Shown here in pieces: positions 7,749-15,433 of a stretch of DNA of 64,000 nt. The stretch's first letter is position 1, and each line of letters begins with the position of its first letter. The notes under the pieces are model-generated. The model saw nothing but the letters and a program-made list of their open reading frames with translations. It did not search any database and was not told where the DNA came from. Both the position numbers and the translations under genes were made by a program. The DNA comes from Bacillota bacterium (GTDB lineage: Bacteria > Bacillota > Clostridia > Lachnospirales > Lachnospiraceae): NCBI GenBank assembly GCA_023390555.1, contig JAEWCQ010000015.1, positions 1-64,000 on the forward strand. Reading direction: 5' to 3'.

Positions 7749-9172
7749 ATCTTTTCATATTTCTTCGCGGAATGCGTCCAGGAATAGTCCTGTTTCATGC
7801 CGCGTACCGCCAGTTCGTTCCATTCCTCCCGATGATTTCGATATATATTCAGCGCATATAAAATCGTATCCCGCATCTCATGTGCATTGAAATTTGCAAA
7901 AGAAAAACCAGTACCGGTATGTTCATATTCATTGTAAGCTGATACGGTATCTTTCAATCCGCCAGTCTCCCGGACTATCGGTACTGTTCCATAACGCAGA
8001 CTCATCAGCTGGCTGAGTCCGCACGGCTCAAACTGGGACGGCATCAGAAAAGCATTACAGGATGCATAAATTTTATGTGTCATCTCTTCCGAATACACGA
8101 TATGGACACTCAGGCGTTTTGGATATTTTTCTGCAAAATGCCGGAACATATGCTCATAACGCTCCTCACCTTCCCCCAATACGGCGAGCTGCATTCTTCC
8201 ATCACTCAACAGCTGGTCCATCATATATTCCACGAGGGCAAACCCTTTCTGTTCCGTCAAACGTGATACGATCCCGATCAGAAAGAGATTATCATCTTCC
8301 TCCAGTCCAAACTCCCGCTGCAGGGCCTGCTTGTTCTTTCGCTTGCCTTCTGCAAAGTCTTCCTGTCCGAATAAATAATAGATATCCGGGTCTGCCTGCG
8401 GATTATACTCCTCATAGTCAATTCCGTTGACAATCCCATACAATTTATCCATGCAGGCATTCATCAGACCGTCAAGCCCCTCTCCTCTGCCTGGCGTCGT
8501 AATCTCATCGGCATAGGTTTTGCTGACGGTTGTTACTGCATCCGCATACACGACACCGCCCTTTAAATAATTGGCATCTCCATAGGCTTCCAGTTTATCC
8601 GGTTTAAACAACTCCATCGGAAGCCCTGTAATATCGCGGACAGCTTTCAGTTTCCATCTCCCCTGAAACATCAGGTTGTGAATCGTGTAAACAACATGCA
8701 TATTGTGATAAAACGCCCGGTCTTTATACAGTGTCTTCAGGTATACCGGTATCAGTCCGGTCTGCCAGTCATGACAGTGTACAATATCCGGACGGTAATC
8801 TAGAATCGGCAGAGCCTCAATCACTGCTTTGGAAAAGAAGGCGAATTTTTCGACATCTTCATAAATCTGATTATATGGTTTATTTCCGGAAAAATAAAAT
8901 TCGTTGTCAATAAAATAATACGTAATCCCATGATAAACAGCTGATAAGATTCCAACATACTGCTTTCTCCATCCCAAATCCACATAAAAATGCGATTCAT
9001 GATGAAGCGTATTCTTTAGCTCTTCTACCATGCATGCATATTTGGGAAGAATGACTCGTACTTCATATTCTTTTTTATCAAAATATTTTGGTAAAGAACC
9101 TGTGACATCTGCCAAACCACCCGTCTTTATGTACGGTACTGCCTCAGATGTAACGAACAAAACTGTTTTCAT
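7676..9172 (-). CDS. glgA: Glycogen synthase (ADP-glucose, GT5)
   Basis: Transfers glucose from ADP-glucose to the non-reducing end of alpha-1,4-glucan for glycogen storage. It has 498 residues with a GT-B fold. The N-terminal KTGGLADV motif (from residue 16) binds ADP-glucose, and the C-terminal FEPCGLSQ segment holds the conserved glutamate of the retaining GT5 site. The length is slightly above the usual 470-490, mostly from a C-terminal tail encoded by the part that overlaps the neighbouring gene. RBS GGGAGGA precedes the ATG. No other glg gene is present here, so it is a stand-alone synthase. Confidence 0.95.
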   Translation of the reverse strand: MKTVLFVTSEAVPYIKTGGLADVTGSLPKYFDKKEYEVRVILPKYACMVEELKNTLHHESHFYVDLGWRKQYVGILSAVYHGITYYFIDNEFYFSGNKPYNQIYEDVEKFAFFSKAVIEALPILDYRPDIVHCHDWQTGLIPVYLKTLYKDRAFYHNMHVVYTIHNLMFQGRWKLKAVRDITGLPMELFKPDKLEAYGDANYLKGGVVYADAVTTVSKTYADEITTPGRGEGLDGLMNACMDKLYGIVNGIDYEEYNPQADPDIYYLFGQEDFAEGKRKNKQALQREFGLEEDDNLFLIGIVSRLTEQKGFALVEYMMDQLLSDGRMQLAVLGEGEERYEHMFRHFAEKYPKRLSVHIVYSEEMTHKIYASCNAFLMPSQFEPCGLSQLMSLRYGTVPIVRETGGLKDTVSAYNEYEHTGTGFSFANFNAHEMRDTILYALNIYRNHREEWNELAVRGMKQDYSWTHSAKKYEKIYDMLCRKNEEVSSGIRTDFSAIE

Positions 9173-9211
9173 TTGATCCTCCCAATAAACGAATTTTTAA
9201 TTCCCTTATTG

Positions 9212-9253
9212 ATTATATAACAATCTTAAGAAAATTTATATCTAATCTTAAGA
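9212..9253 (-). promoter_or_regulatory. glgA promoter region with twin AATCTTAAGA repeats
   Basis: A -10 TATAAT (minus strand, 9217-9212) lies upstream of glgA but no good -35 is spaced correctly. Two identical copies of AATCTTAAGA (9222-9231 and 9244-9253), each with the palindromic core TCTTAAGA, sit 22 bp apart over the -35 region. A weak -35 plus two in-phase sites suggests a DNA-binding regulator; which one is unknown. Confidence 0.45.
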
Positions 9254-9260
9254 TTTTTCT

Positions 9261-9289
9261 AAAAAAACAGTTTTTTGATGCCTGTTTTT
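9261..9289 (-). terminator. Probable terminator of spo0A
   Basis: On the minus strand AAAAACAG and CTGTTTTT form an 8-bp A/U-rich stem followed by a T-run (9267-9261). It is a weak hairpin but well placed, 13 nt after the spo0A stop. Confidence 0.4.
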
Positions 9290-9301
9290 GTGTGATTTTG
9301 A

Positions 9302-10105
9302 CTATGCACGATTCACTTTGTACTCTAATCTGATTTTATCCGCAATCAGTGCAATAAATTCGGAATTCGTCGGTTTCCCTTTTCCATTATTGATGGTATA
9401 TCCGAACAATTCATCAATCGTATCCATCTTTCCTCTGCTCCATGCGACCTCAATGGCATGGCGTATTGCTCTTTCTACACGACTTGGGGTTGTCTGGTAT
9501 TTTTTCGCAATGGATGGATAGAGAATCTTTGTAATAGAGTTGAGCATTTCGACATCATTCACGGACATAATAATGGCCTCTCTCAGATACTGGTAGCCCT
9601 TAATATGCGCCGGTACTCCAATTTCATGGATGATATTTGTAACATCACTTTCCAGATTCGGCTTCCTGTTCTCATCCGCTTTCTCGTAAGCATTGATCTT
9701 TCTGGAATCCGTATTCCTCTTCATGGACTTATTTTTGACATGTTTGATGCGGTTTAAAACCATATCATTGTCAAACGGTTTCATAATATAATAATCTGCA
9801 CCCAGATTAAATGCATCCTCTGTGATTTTCTCCTGACCGATTGCACTTATCATGATAAACGCAGGATGTTTCCGGATTGTCTTATCATTATTCACCTTAT
9901 CCATAACGCCAAGTCCGTCCAGCTTTGGCATCACGATGTCCAGTAGAACAACATCCGGTTCCTTGTGCTTGATCATTTCATATGCTTCTTCCCCGTCTTT
10001 TGCAGTTCCGACAACCTGTAATTCATCATCACTTTTGATGATTTCTCCTAAAAGTCTTACCATTCGCTCGTTATCATCTGCAATCGCTACATTCAACTTC
10101 TCCAT
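9302..10105 (-). CDS. spo0A: Stage 0 sporulation response regulator Spo0A
   Basis: Master regulator of entry into sporulation, 267 residues, the same length as in Bacillus subtilis. The receiver domain (1-120) holds the acidic pocket D10/D11 and the phospho-acceptor D56 in VVLLDIVMP. The C-terminal DNA-binding domain has the hallmark recognition helix TPSRVERAIRHAIEVAW and the KPTNSEFIA segment. I start at the ATG at 10105, with GGAGG upstream; an in-frame ATG nine codons earlier lacks family support. It lies downstream of spoIVB with its own promoter, and a perfect 0A box lies farther upstream, pointing to autoregulation. Confidence 0.97.
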   Translation of the reverse strand: MEKLNVAIADDNERMVRLLGEIIKSDDELQVVGTAKDGEEAYEMIKHKEPDVVLLDIVMPKLDGLGVMDKVNNDKTIRKHPAFIMISAIGQEKITEDAFNLGADYYIMKPFDNDMVLNRIKHVKNKSMKRNTDSRKINAYEKADENRKPNLESDVTNIIHEIGVPAHIKGYQYLREAIIMSVNDVEMLNSITKILYPSIAKKYQTTPSRVERAIRHAIEVAWSRGKMDTIDELFGYTINNGKGKPTNSEFIALIADKIRLEYKVNRA

Positions 10106-10157
10106 GTTTGAACCTCCATTGATGTTTTTCAAAACTCAAAATATGAAACTATCTTTA

Positions 10158-10186
10158 TTAATACACTTTTTTCCTATGTTTTTCAA
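10158..10186 (-). promoter_or_regulatory. Sigma-A promoter of spo0A
   Basis: On the minus strand: -35 TTGAAA (10186-10181), 17-bp spacer, -10 TATTAA (10163-10158). The element ATAGGAAAA inside the spacer resembles a sigma-H -35, but no matching -10 is present. Confidence 0.6.
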
Positions 10187-10225
10187 CCATGTAATTTGTA
10201 TGATACTTGTACGGCTTACATGGAA

Positions 10226-10234
10226 TTTGTCGAA
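10226..10234 (+). promoter_or_regulatory. 0A box (Spo0A binding site)
   Basis: TTTGTCGAA at 10226-10234 contains the TGTCGAA core of the Spo0A consensus without mismatch. It lies about 40 bp upstream of the spo0A -35, just inside the gap after spoIVB. The binding role is inferred from the match and the position. Confidence 0.6.
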
Positions 10235-10247
10235 TTTCGTCAGTAAC

Positions 10248-11510
10248 TTACATATTATTTTCCAGCATGTCCTCAATGAAAATACCGTACCCTTTTTTGG
10301 AATCCTGAATAAATACATGGGTCACTGCACCAATGATTTTTCCGTTCTGAATAATTGGTGAACCCGACATTCCCTGCACAATCCCCCCTGTCTTGTCTAA
10401 CAATTCCTGATCCGTTACTTCAAACATAATTTCTTTATACTCTTCATCTTCATGAAAGTCAACTTCTGTGATTCGAATTGCATAACTCTTTATTTCTCCA
10501 TCAATGGAACTTAGAATCTGCGCATCCGAAGTTTGTATTTCCTGCTTATAACCGATTGGAAGTACATTCTCTGCAGACATTGCATCCGGAAGCTGCTGTA
10601 TACTTCCATAGATCCCTGCCTGTGTATTTTTCTCAATGCTTCCGAGCAGATTTTCGTCACTGTAATTGATCATACCCGTCAATTCGCCGGGTGTACCGCT
10701 CTCTCCCTTCACGATTCCAACTATATTACTTTTATAAAGACGCCCGCTCTTCATGTTCAGGACAACTCCCGTATCCGCATCACTGACCGCATGCCCCAGC
10801 GCTCCGAAATGATTATCCGCCGTCACATAAGTAAGAGTTCCGATCCCTGCCAAATCATCTCTTACCCATAACCCCAGTTTGTATTCTCCATCGCTGCTCC
10901 CCGCAGGAGTCACCGCAACCTCCAGCAATTCCCCGTCTCTTTGTATTTTTAATACCATTTTTTCTCCGGCTGACTGATTTACACTCTCAATCAGCTGTTC
11001 TTTGCTTGTTATGGCCGTTCCGTTTACTTCCTGGATATAATCTCCGGTCTTAATCAGATTCTCTGCCGTGGAGACTTCCTCTCCCTGCTTATTCGTTACT
11101 TTTCCAGTTCCTATGACAAGCACGCCGTCTGTCTTCACATAGATACCGACCGTTGACCCTCCTACAATTAAACTGTCTTTGTCCGCGATCTGTGCCGTTA
11201 CTTCCTTTACAGGTATGAGACCAAACAGTTTACATTGATAGGTTACTTTCCCGCTGTCAACCTGCACATCCGCTGCGGAACCATTTGCATAGGATTCCAG
11301 ATTGCCGACCGTTTCCTTTGTCTCATCCCCGGTGTCTTCCTGAGAAAATACTACCGGCAGAGATAACTCTATTTTTTCCTGTGTATCGTGAATATAGACT
11401 TTATCCGGTATTGCATAAATAAGTGTCGCATAAGCAAACACCAGCACCCCTGCAAAGCCTGCAAATGCCAGTTTTCGCGCATTTTTCTGTAATTTATGGA
11501 ATAAACGCAT
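10248..11510 (-). CDS. spoIVB: SpoIVB signalling serine protease
   Basis: Forespore-secreted S55-family serine peptidase that, in Bacillus, cleaves SpoIVFA to trigger pro-sigma-K processing. It has 420 residues. An N-terminal membrane anchor (about 14-34) is followed by a PDZ domain near residues 120-205 and the peptidase domain. The catalytic histidine lies in FGALGHAVSD and the serine in GMSGSPI (about S382). Gene order recN-spoIVB-spo0A is conserved in Clostridia. No SpoIVFA or SpoIVFB is seen in this window, so its substrate here is open. RBS AAGGAAGG precedes the ATG. Confidence 0.95.
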   Translation of the reverse strand: MRLFHKLQKNARKLAFAGFAGVLVFAYATLIYAIPDKVYIHDTQEKIELSLPVVFSQEDTGDETKETVGNLESYANGSAADVQVDSGKVTYQCKLFGLIPVKEVTAQIADKDSLIVGGSTVGIYVKTDGVLVIGTGKVTNKQGEEVSTAENLIKTGDYIQEVNGTAITSKEQLIESVNQSAGEKMVLKIQRDGELLEVAVTPAGSSDGEYKLGLWVRDDLAGIGTLTYVTADNHFGALGHAVSDADTGVVLNMKSGRLYKSNIVGIVKGESGTPGELTGMINYSDENLLGSIEKNTQAGIYGSIQQLPDAMSAENVLPIGYKQEIQTSDAQILSSIDGEIKSYAIRITEVDFHEDEEYKEIMFEVTDQELLDKTGGIVQGMSGSPIIQNGKIIGAVTHVFIQDSKKGYGIFIEDMLENNM

Positions 11511-11552
11511 TTCGCCCTTCCTTCCTCTGTTTCATACATTCTTTTCAAAAAC

Positions 11553-11581
11553 AAAAAAGGATACCAGTGGTATCCTTTTTT
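11553..11581 (-). terminator. Terminator between recN and spoIVB
   Basis: GGATACC (11559-11565) and GGTATCC (11569-11575), extended by A6/T6 on the two sides, form a strong hairpin with T-runs on both strands. It should end transcripts coming from recN before spoIVB. Confidence 0.85.
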
Positions 11582-11609
11582 AGTATGCGACAATCTGTTG
11601 TTTTCAATC
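11581..11609 (-). promoter_or_regulatory. Candidate forespore (sigma-F/G type) promoter of spoIVB
   Basis: On the minus strand CATACTA (11587-11581) matches the sigma-G -10 consensus CATNNTA exactly. A weaker GATTG (11609-11605) sits 17 bp upstream as a -35. The predicted start falls at the edge of the terminator hairpin. SpoIVB is a sigma-G target in Bacillus, which supports the reading. Confidence 0.45.
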
Positions 11610-13288
11610 TAAAAATTTTTAGCATTTTGTGCCAGTGATTTCATTTCTCTCGCACTTTCCATAACGGTATCCGTTATTTTAACACCGCCCAGCATCCTTG
11701 CCAGTTCGGTGATGCTCTCCGCTTCCTCCAGTCTGCGGATGGAAGAAATCGTATTTTTTCCTACAATACCCTTTTCTATCAGAAAATGTGTATCCGCCAT
11801 TGCTGCAATCTGCGGAAGATGTGTAATACAGATTACCTGATGTTTTTTTCCGATGACATTCATTTTTTCGGAAACTGCCTGCGCCGTCCTGCCGCTGATT
11901 CCCGTATCGATTTCATCAAAGATCAGTGTACCGATTGCGTCGTTTTCTGCAAGAACCGTTTTTAATGCCAGCATGATACGGGACAATTCACCGCCGGAGG
12001 CCACTTTTCCCAACGGTTTCAACGGCTCTCCCGGATTCGTGGAGATTAAAAACTCCGCATCATCCCATCCCTCAGCCGTATAGTTTTCCAATTTTTTGAA
12101 TTCCATCGAAAAACACACATCCAGAAAATTCAAATCGACCAGCGCAGACTGCACCTGTTTCGTCAGTTTTTTTGCATATTTCTTCCTGATATCCGAAATT
12201 TCTCCACAGAGTTTCTGCAAAATCTGATTCACTTGATCCAGTTTCTGCAGAACTTCCCTGCGATATGCGTCAAAATCCCTTAACTTCTCAATCTGTTCCT
12301 GCTTTTTTGCAAGCTCCTGCAAAATCTGTTCGATCGATATCCCATATTTTGACTTTAAATGATTCACCTCATCCAGACGCTGTTCTGTTTTTAAAAATGT
12401 TTCCGAATCGAATTCCGTGCGTTCCATATAGTCTGCCAATTCACGGTTAAAATCATTCAAAAGATTATCGATCTCCGCCAGTTCCTCCGCTTGCATATGT
12501 ACTTTTTCATCGTACTGTTCTACGGTATTCAGTTCACGCAGTGCTCTTCCGATCCGGTCGCTTGCTCCTTCCTGAATCGATGCGGTCATTTCATATGCAG
12601 AATGCAGTACCTCCATAATTTTTTTTCCGTTCGACATCCGCCGGTAATCCGCTTCCAATTTGTCATCCTCGCCCGGGATTAGGGTTGCCTCTTCAATTTC
12701 ATTTACTTCATACTCCAGCAGAGAGAGCTCACGCATTCTTGTTTCATCATCCATGGAAGCATTCTTTAATTCTTCTTTGAACGAAAGGTAGGAATGGTAT
12801 GTTTTCTTTAATTCCTCTTTCAATTTCTGAAGATCCTTTCTGGCATAATCATCCAGTATTTCAAGATGCTTTCTCTTCTTCAACAGCGATTGATGCTCAT
12901 GCTGCCCGTGAATATCAATTAACAGAGAAGCTGCTTCTTTCATCCGGGAAACCGGCACGCTTTCCGCATTGATTCTTGCAACGCTTCTTCCGTTACTGAT
13001 TTTACGCGCAAGAATCACCTGATGATCTTCCGGGAAAATATCCATGCTGTTCAGCTGTTTTTCCACCTTCTCATCCGTCACTTCAAAAATAAGTTCCACC
13101 AGAGACATATCCGCGTTTTCGCGCAAAAGTTCCCTGGGTATCTTTTCTCCAAGTGCCAGATTCATCGAACCGATAATAATGGATTTCCCGGCTCCAGTTT
13201 CTCCGGAAAGAATATTTAATCCTTCCGTAAAGTCCACTTCCGCTTCTTCAATTAATGCAAGATTCTTCACATGCAGAGTCCGTAACAT
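11609..13288 (-). CDS. recN: DNA repair protein RecN
   Basis: SMC-like ATPase that acts early at double-strand breaks with RecA. It has 559 residues, typical for the family. The N-terminal Walker A GETGAGKS is at about 29-36. A long coiled coil fills the middle (about 150-400). The C-terminal half has the signature region LASGGELSRIMLALK and Walker B TLIFDEIDTGISG. It sits between argR and spoIVB and is followed by a strong terminator. The argR gap is 11 nt, so both are on one transcript. No LexA box is seen nearby. Confidence 0.96.
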   Translation of the reverse strand: MLRTLHVKNLALIEEAEVDFTEGLNILSGETGAGKSIIIGSMNLALGEKIPRELLRENADMSLVELIFEVTDEKVEKQLNSMDIFPEDHQVILARKISNGRSVARINAESVPVSRMKEAASLLIDIHGQHEHQSLLKKRKHLEILDDYARKDLQKLKEELKKTYHSYLSFKEELKNASMDDETRMRELSLLEYEVNEIEEATLIPGEDDKLEADYRRMSNGKKIMEVLHSAYEMTASIQEGASDRIGRALRELNTVEQYDEKVHMQAEELAEIDNLLNDFNRELADYMERTEFDSETFLKTEQRLDEVNHLKSKYGISIEQILQELAKKQEQIEKLRDFDAYRREVLQKLDQVNQILQKLCGEISDIRKKYAKKLTKQVQSALVDLNFLDVCFSMEFKKLENYTAEGWDDAEFLISTNPGEPLKPLGKVASGGELSRIMLALKTVLAENDAIGTLIFDEIDTGISGRTAQAVSEKMNVIGKKHQVICITHLPQIAAMADTHFLIEKGIVGKNTISSIRRLEEAESITELARMLGGVKITDTVMESAREMKSLAQNAKNF

Positions 13289-13299
13289 ATTTTCTCCTT

Positions 13300-13752
13300 C
13301 TACTCTCCCACAATTTTTCGAAGTCTTCCCATCAGTACAATTGTATCATCAACAGAACGCACAGCGCACATAATCGTATCATCACCGGCAATGCTGCCAA
13401 CAATTTCATTACAGTCCATGGCATCAAGTGCAGCAGCTACCGCCATTGCCATTCCTGACACTGTTTTGATGACGAGAATGTTCTGTGCCATATCCATCGA
13501 AACAAAGCCGTCCCGGAATACGCGGGCAAATTTCTGTGTCATATCCTGGTTCGTCTCTGTTAATACCACATATTTCTGTTTTCCATTGCTCAATGCAACC
13601 TTAGTCAGTTTCAGCTCCCGGATATCTCTTGAAACGGTCGCCTGTGTCACCTGGTATCCTTCCTGCTCCAATCGCGAAGATAATTCTTCCTGTGTACCAA
13701 TCTCATTCTTCTGGATCAGCTCAAGTATTTTCGCATGTCTGCTGGTCTTCAT
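13300..13752 (-). CDS. argR: Arginine repressor
   Basis: Hexameric transcription factor that controls arginine synthesis or catabolism with L-arginine as corepressor. It has 150 residues. The N-terminal winged helix-turn-helix includes the recognition segment ATVSRDIRELKL. The C-terminal domain holds the arginine-binding GDDTIM motif preceded by AAALDAMDCNEIVGSIA. No ARG box or arginine gene is visible in the window. Clostridial argR is often embedded in this replication-sporulation cluster without adjacent targets. RBS AGGAGG precedes the ATG. Confidence 0.95.
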   Translation of the reverse strand: MKTSRHAKILELIQKNEIGTQEELSSRLEQEGYQVTQATVSRDIRELKLTKVALSNGKQKYVVLTETNQDMTQKFARVFRDGFVSMDMAQNILVIKTVSGMAMAVAAALDAMDCNEIVGSIAGDDTIMCAVRSVDDTIVLMGRLRKIVGE

Positions 13753-13772
13753 ACGTCCTCCTGTCTGACCTG

Positions 13773-14630
13773 TTATGTATAGGTCTGCATTTTTTTACGT
13801 AAAATTTCAAGGAAACTGATTTTGCTTAGTTTCAGAATTTTGGTATAGGATTCTGATTTCTTCACAACAATGCGGTCTCCGGCCTCTAGCTGCATACTGT
13901 TATCTCCGTCAAAACTCACCTCTACCTGGTCGTCTTTTTCATTTCTTCTGGAATCCACCTCAATGACAATTTCATCCTCCGCACTGATGACGATACTTTT
14001 GGAATTCAGCGTATGGGCATTGATCGGTGTCATCAAAAGCATGCGTGCCTTTGGATCGACGATCGGCCCTCCCGCAGACATACTGTATCCGGTGGAACCG
14101 GTGGGCGTCGCAACAATAATACCGTCTGCCATAAACGAAAACAGATATTCACCGTTGACATAGACATTCAGCGCAACAATCTGCAAAGATCCCGCACGGT
14201 GAATCACAATATCGTTGAGTGCGGTCGTCACATGTGTTTTTTCCTGCTGTTTGATCATATATCCGTCGAGCATCATGCGTTTTTCTACTGTATAATGATC
14301 CAAAAACAGTTCTTCAATTGCATCGCAGACCGTATTTTCTTCCAGTTCACACAGGTATCCCAGATTCCCCAGATTGATTCCGATCAGCGGAATCTCAAAT
14401 CCCACCACATCTCTGGCTGCTCTGATCAGCGTGCCGTCTCCGCCTATGACAAAAATGCACTCTGTTTCAGGCGGAATGAGATCCCGGTGAATTGCATGAT
14501 GGCCATCCTTACCGACGCAAACGACATAGGATGCAGTTCCACCCCTGGATGCAATGTATGAAATTACTTTTTCGGTCAAATGCATTTCCCGGTCCTTCAA
14601 TGCATTTGTAATAATAAAAAAATGTTTCAT
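13773..14630 (-). CDS. nadK: NAD kinase
   Basis: Phosphorylates NAD to NADP using ATP or polyphosphate. It has 285 residues. The catalytic GGDGT motif is at 63-67 and is followed by the NAD-binding segment with TPTGSTGYSMSAGGPI. The C-terminal beta-rich domain is complete. The tlyA stop is only 2 nt upstream of the start, so nadK, tlyA and dxs are on one message. Confidence 0.95.
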   Translation of the reverse strand: MKHFFIITNALKDREMHLTEKVISYIASRGGTASYVVCVGKDGHHAIHRDLIPPETECIFVIGGDGTLIRAARDVVGFEIPLIGINLGNLGYLCELEENTVCDAIEELFLDHYTVEKRMMLDGYMIKQQEKTHVTTALNDIVIHRAGSLQIVALNVYVNGEYLFSFMADGIIVATPTGSTGYSMSAGGPIVDPKARMLLMTPINAHTLNSKSIVISAEDEIVIEVDSRRNEKDDQVEVSFDGDNSMQLEAGDRIVVKKSESYTKILKLSKISFLEILRKKMQTYT

Positions 14631-14632
14631 CT

Positions 14633-15433
14633 CTACAATAGTGATGTATGGGCAGCTTCTACCACTGCCTTCACATCCACAGCCTCCTCTTTTTTGCCAT
14701 CTGTTCCTTTTTGAAGATGAACCAGATATTCAATATTTCCTTCCGGTCCTTTGATTGGTGAGTACTCCAGATTTAATACCCAAAATCCCTCACTGATTGC
14801 AAAATCGATTACTTTCTGAATGACTTCTTCGTGTACTGCGCTGTCTCTTACGACGCCTTTCTTCCCGACTTTTTCCCTGCCCGCTTCAAACTGCGGTTTG
14901 ATCAGGCAGACCATTTCCCCATGATCTTTCAGGAGTTCTCTTGCAGGAACCAGAATCTTAGTCAGAGAGATAAAGGATACATCTACCGACGCAAAATCCA
15001 GCGTATCGTCGATGTCCTCCGGGGTCACATAGCGGATATTGGTCTTTTCCATACAGACCACCCGCGGGTCATTTCGAAGCTTCCAGGCAAACTGTCCGTA
15101 TCCGACATCTACCGCGTAGACTTTCCTGGCGCCGCTTTGCAGCATACAGTCCGTGAATCCGCCGGTAGATGCACCGATATCCATACAGATGCATTCTTCC
15201 AGACTGATATCAAAATGCTGCATTGCCTTTTCCAGCTTCAGTCCTCCGCGGCTTACGTATTTTAAGGTACTGCCCCGGACTTCGATTGTAACGGTCGGGT
15301 CAAATGTCGTTCCCGCCTTATCTTCCCGCTGTCCGGCCACAAACACATTGCCTTCCATGATCATGGTCTTTGCTTTCTCCCTTGAGGGGGCAAATCCATT
15401 TTGTACCAGTAAAATATCCAGTCTTTCTTTCAT
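14633..15433 (-). CDS. tlyA: TlyA-family rRNA (cytidine-2'-O)-methyltransferase
   Basis: Methylates ribosomal RNA cytidines at the 2'-O position; in mycobacteria this governs capreomycin sensitivity. It has 266 residues: an N-terminal S4 RNA-binding domain (about 1-60) and an FtsJ-like Rossmann methyltransferase domain with the SAM motif DIGASTGGF at 85-93. The later segment LIKPQFEAGREKVGKKGVVR is a family hallmark. The start codon overlaps the dxs stop by 4 nt. In B. subtilis the homologue YqxC also lies between dxs and argR-recN. Confidence 0.92.
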   Translation of the reverse strand: MKERLDILLVQNGFAPSREKAKTMIMEGNVFVAGQREDKAGTTFDPTVTIEVRGSTLKYVSRGGLKLEKAMQHFDISLEECICMDIGASTGGFTDCMLQSGARKVYAVDVGYGQFAWKLRNDPRVVCMEKTNIRYVTPEDIDDTLDFASVDVSFISLTKILVPARELLKDHGEMVCLIKPQFEAGREKVGKKGVVRDSAVHEEVIQKVIDFAISEGFWVLNLEYSPIKGPEGNIEYLVHLQKGTDGKKEEAVDVKAVVEAAHTSLL

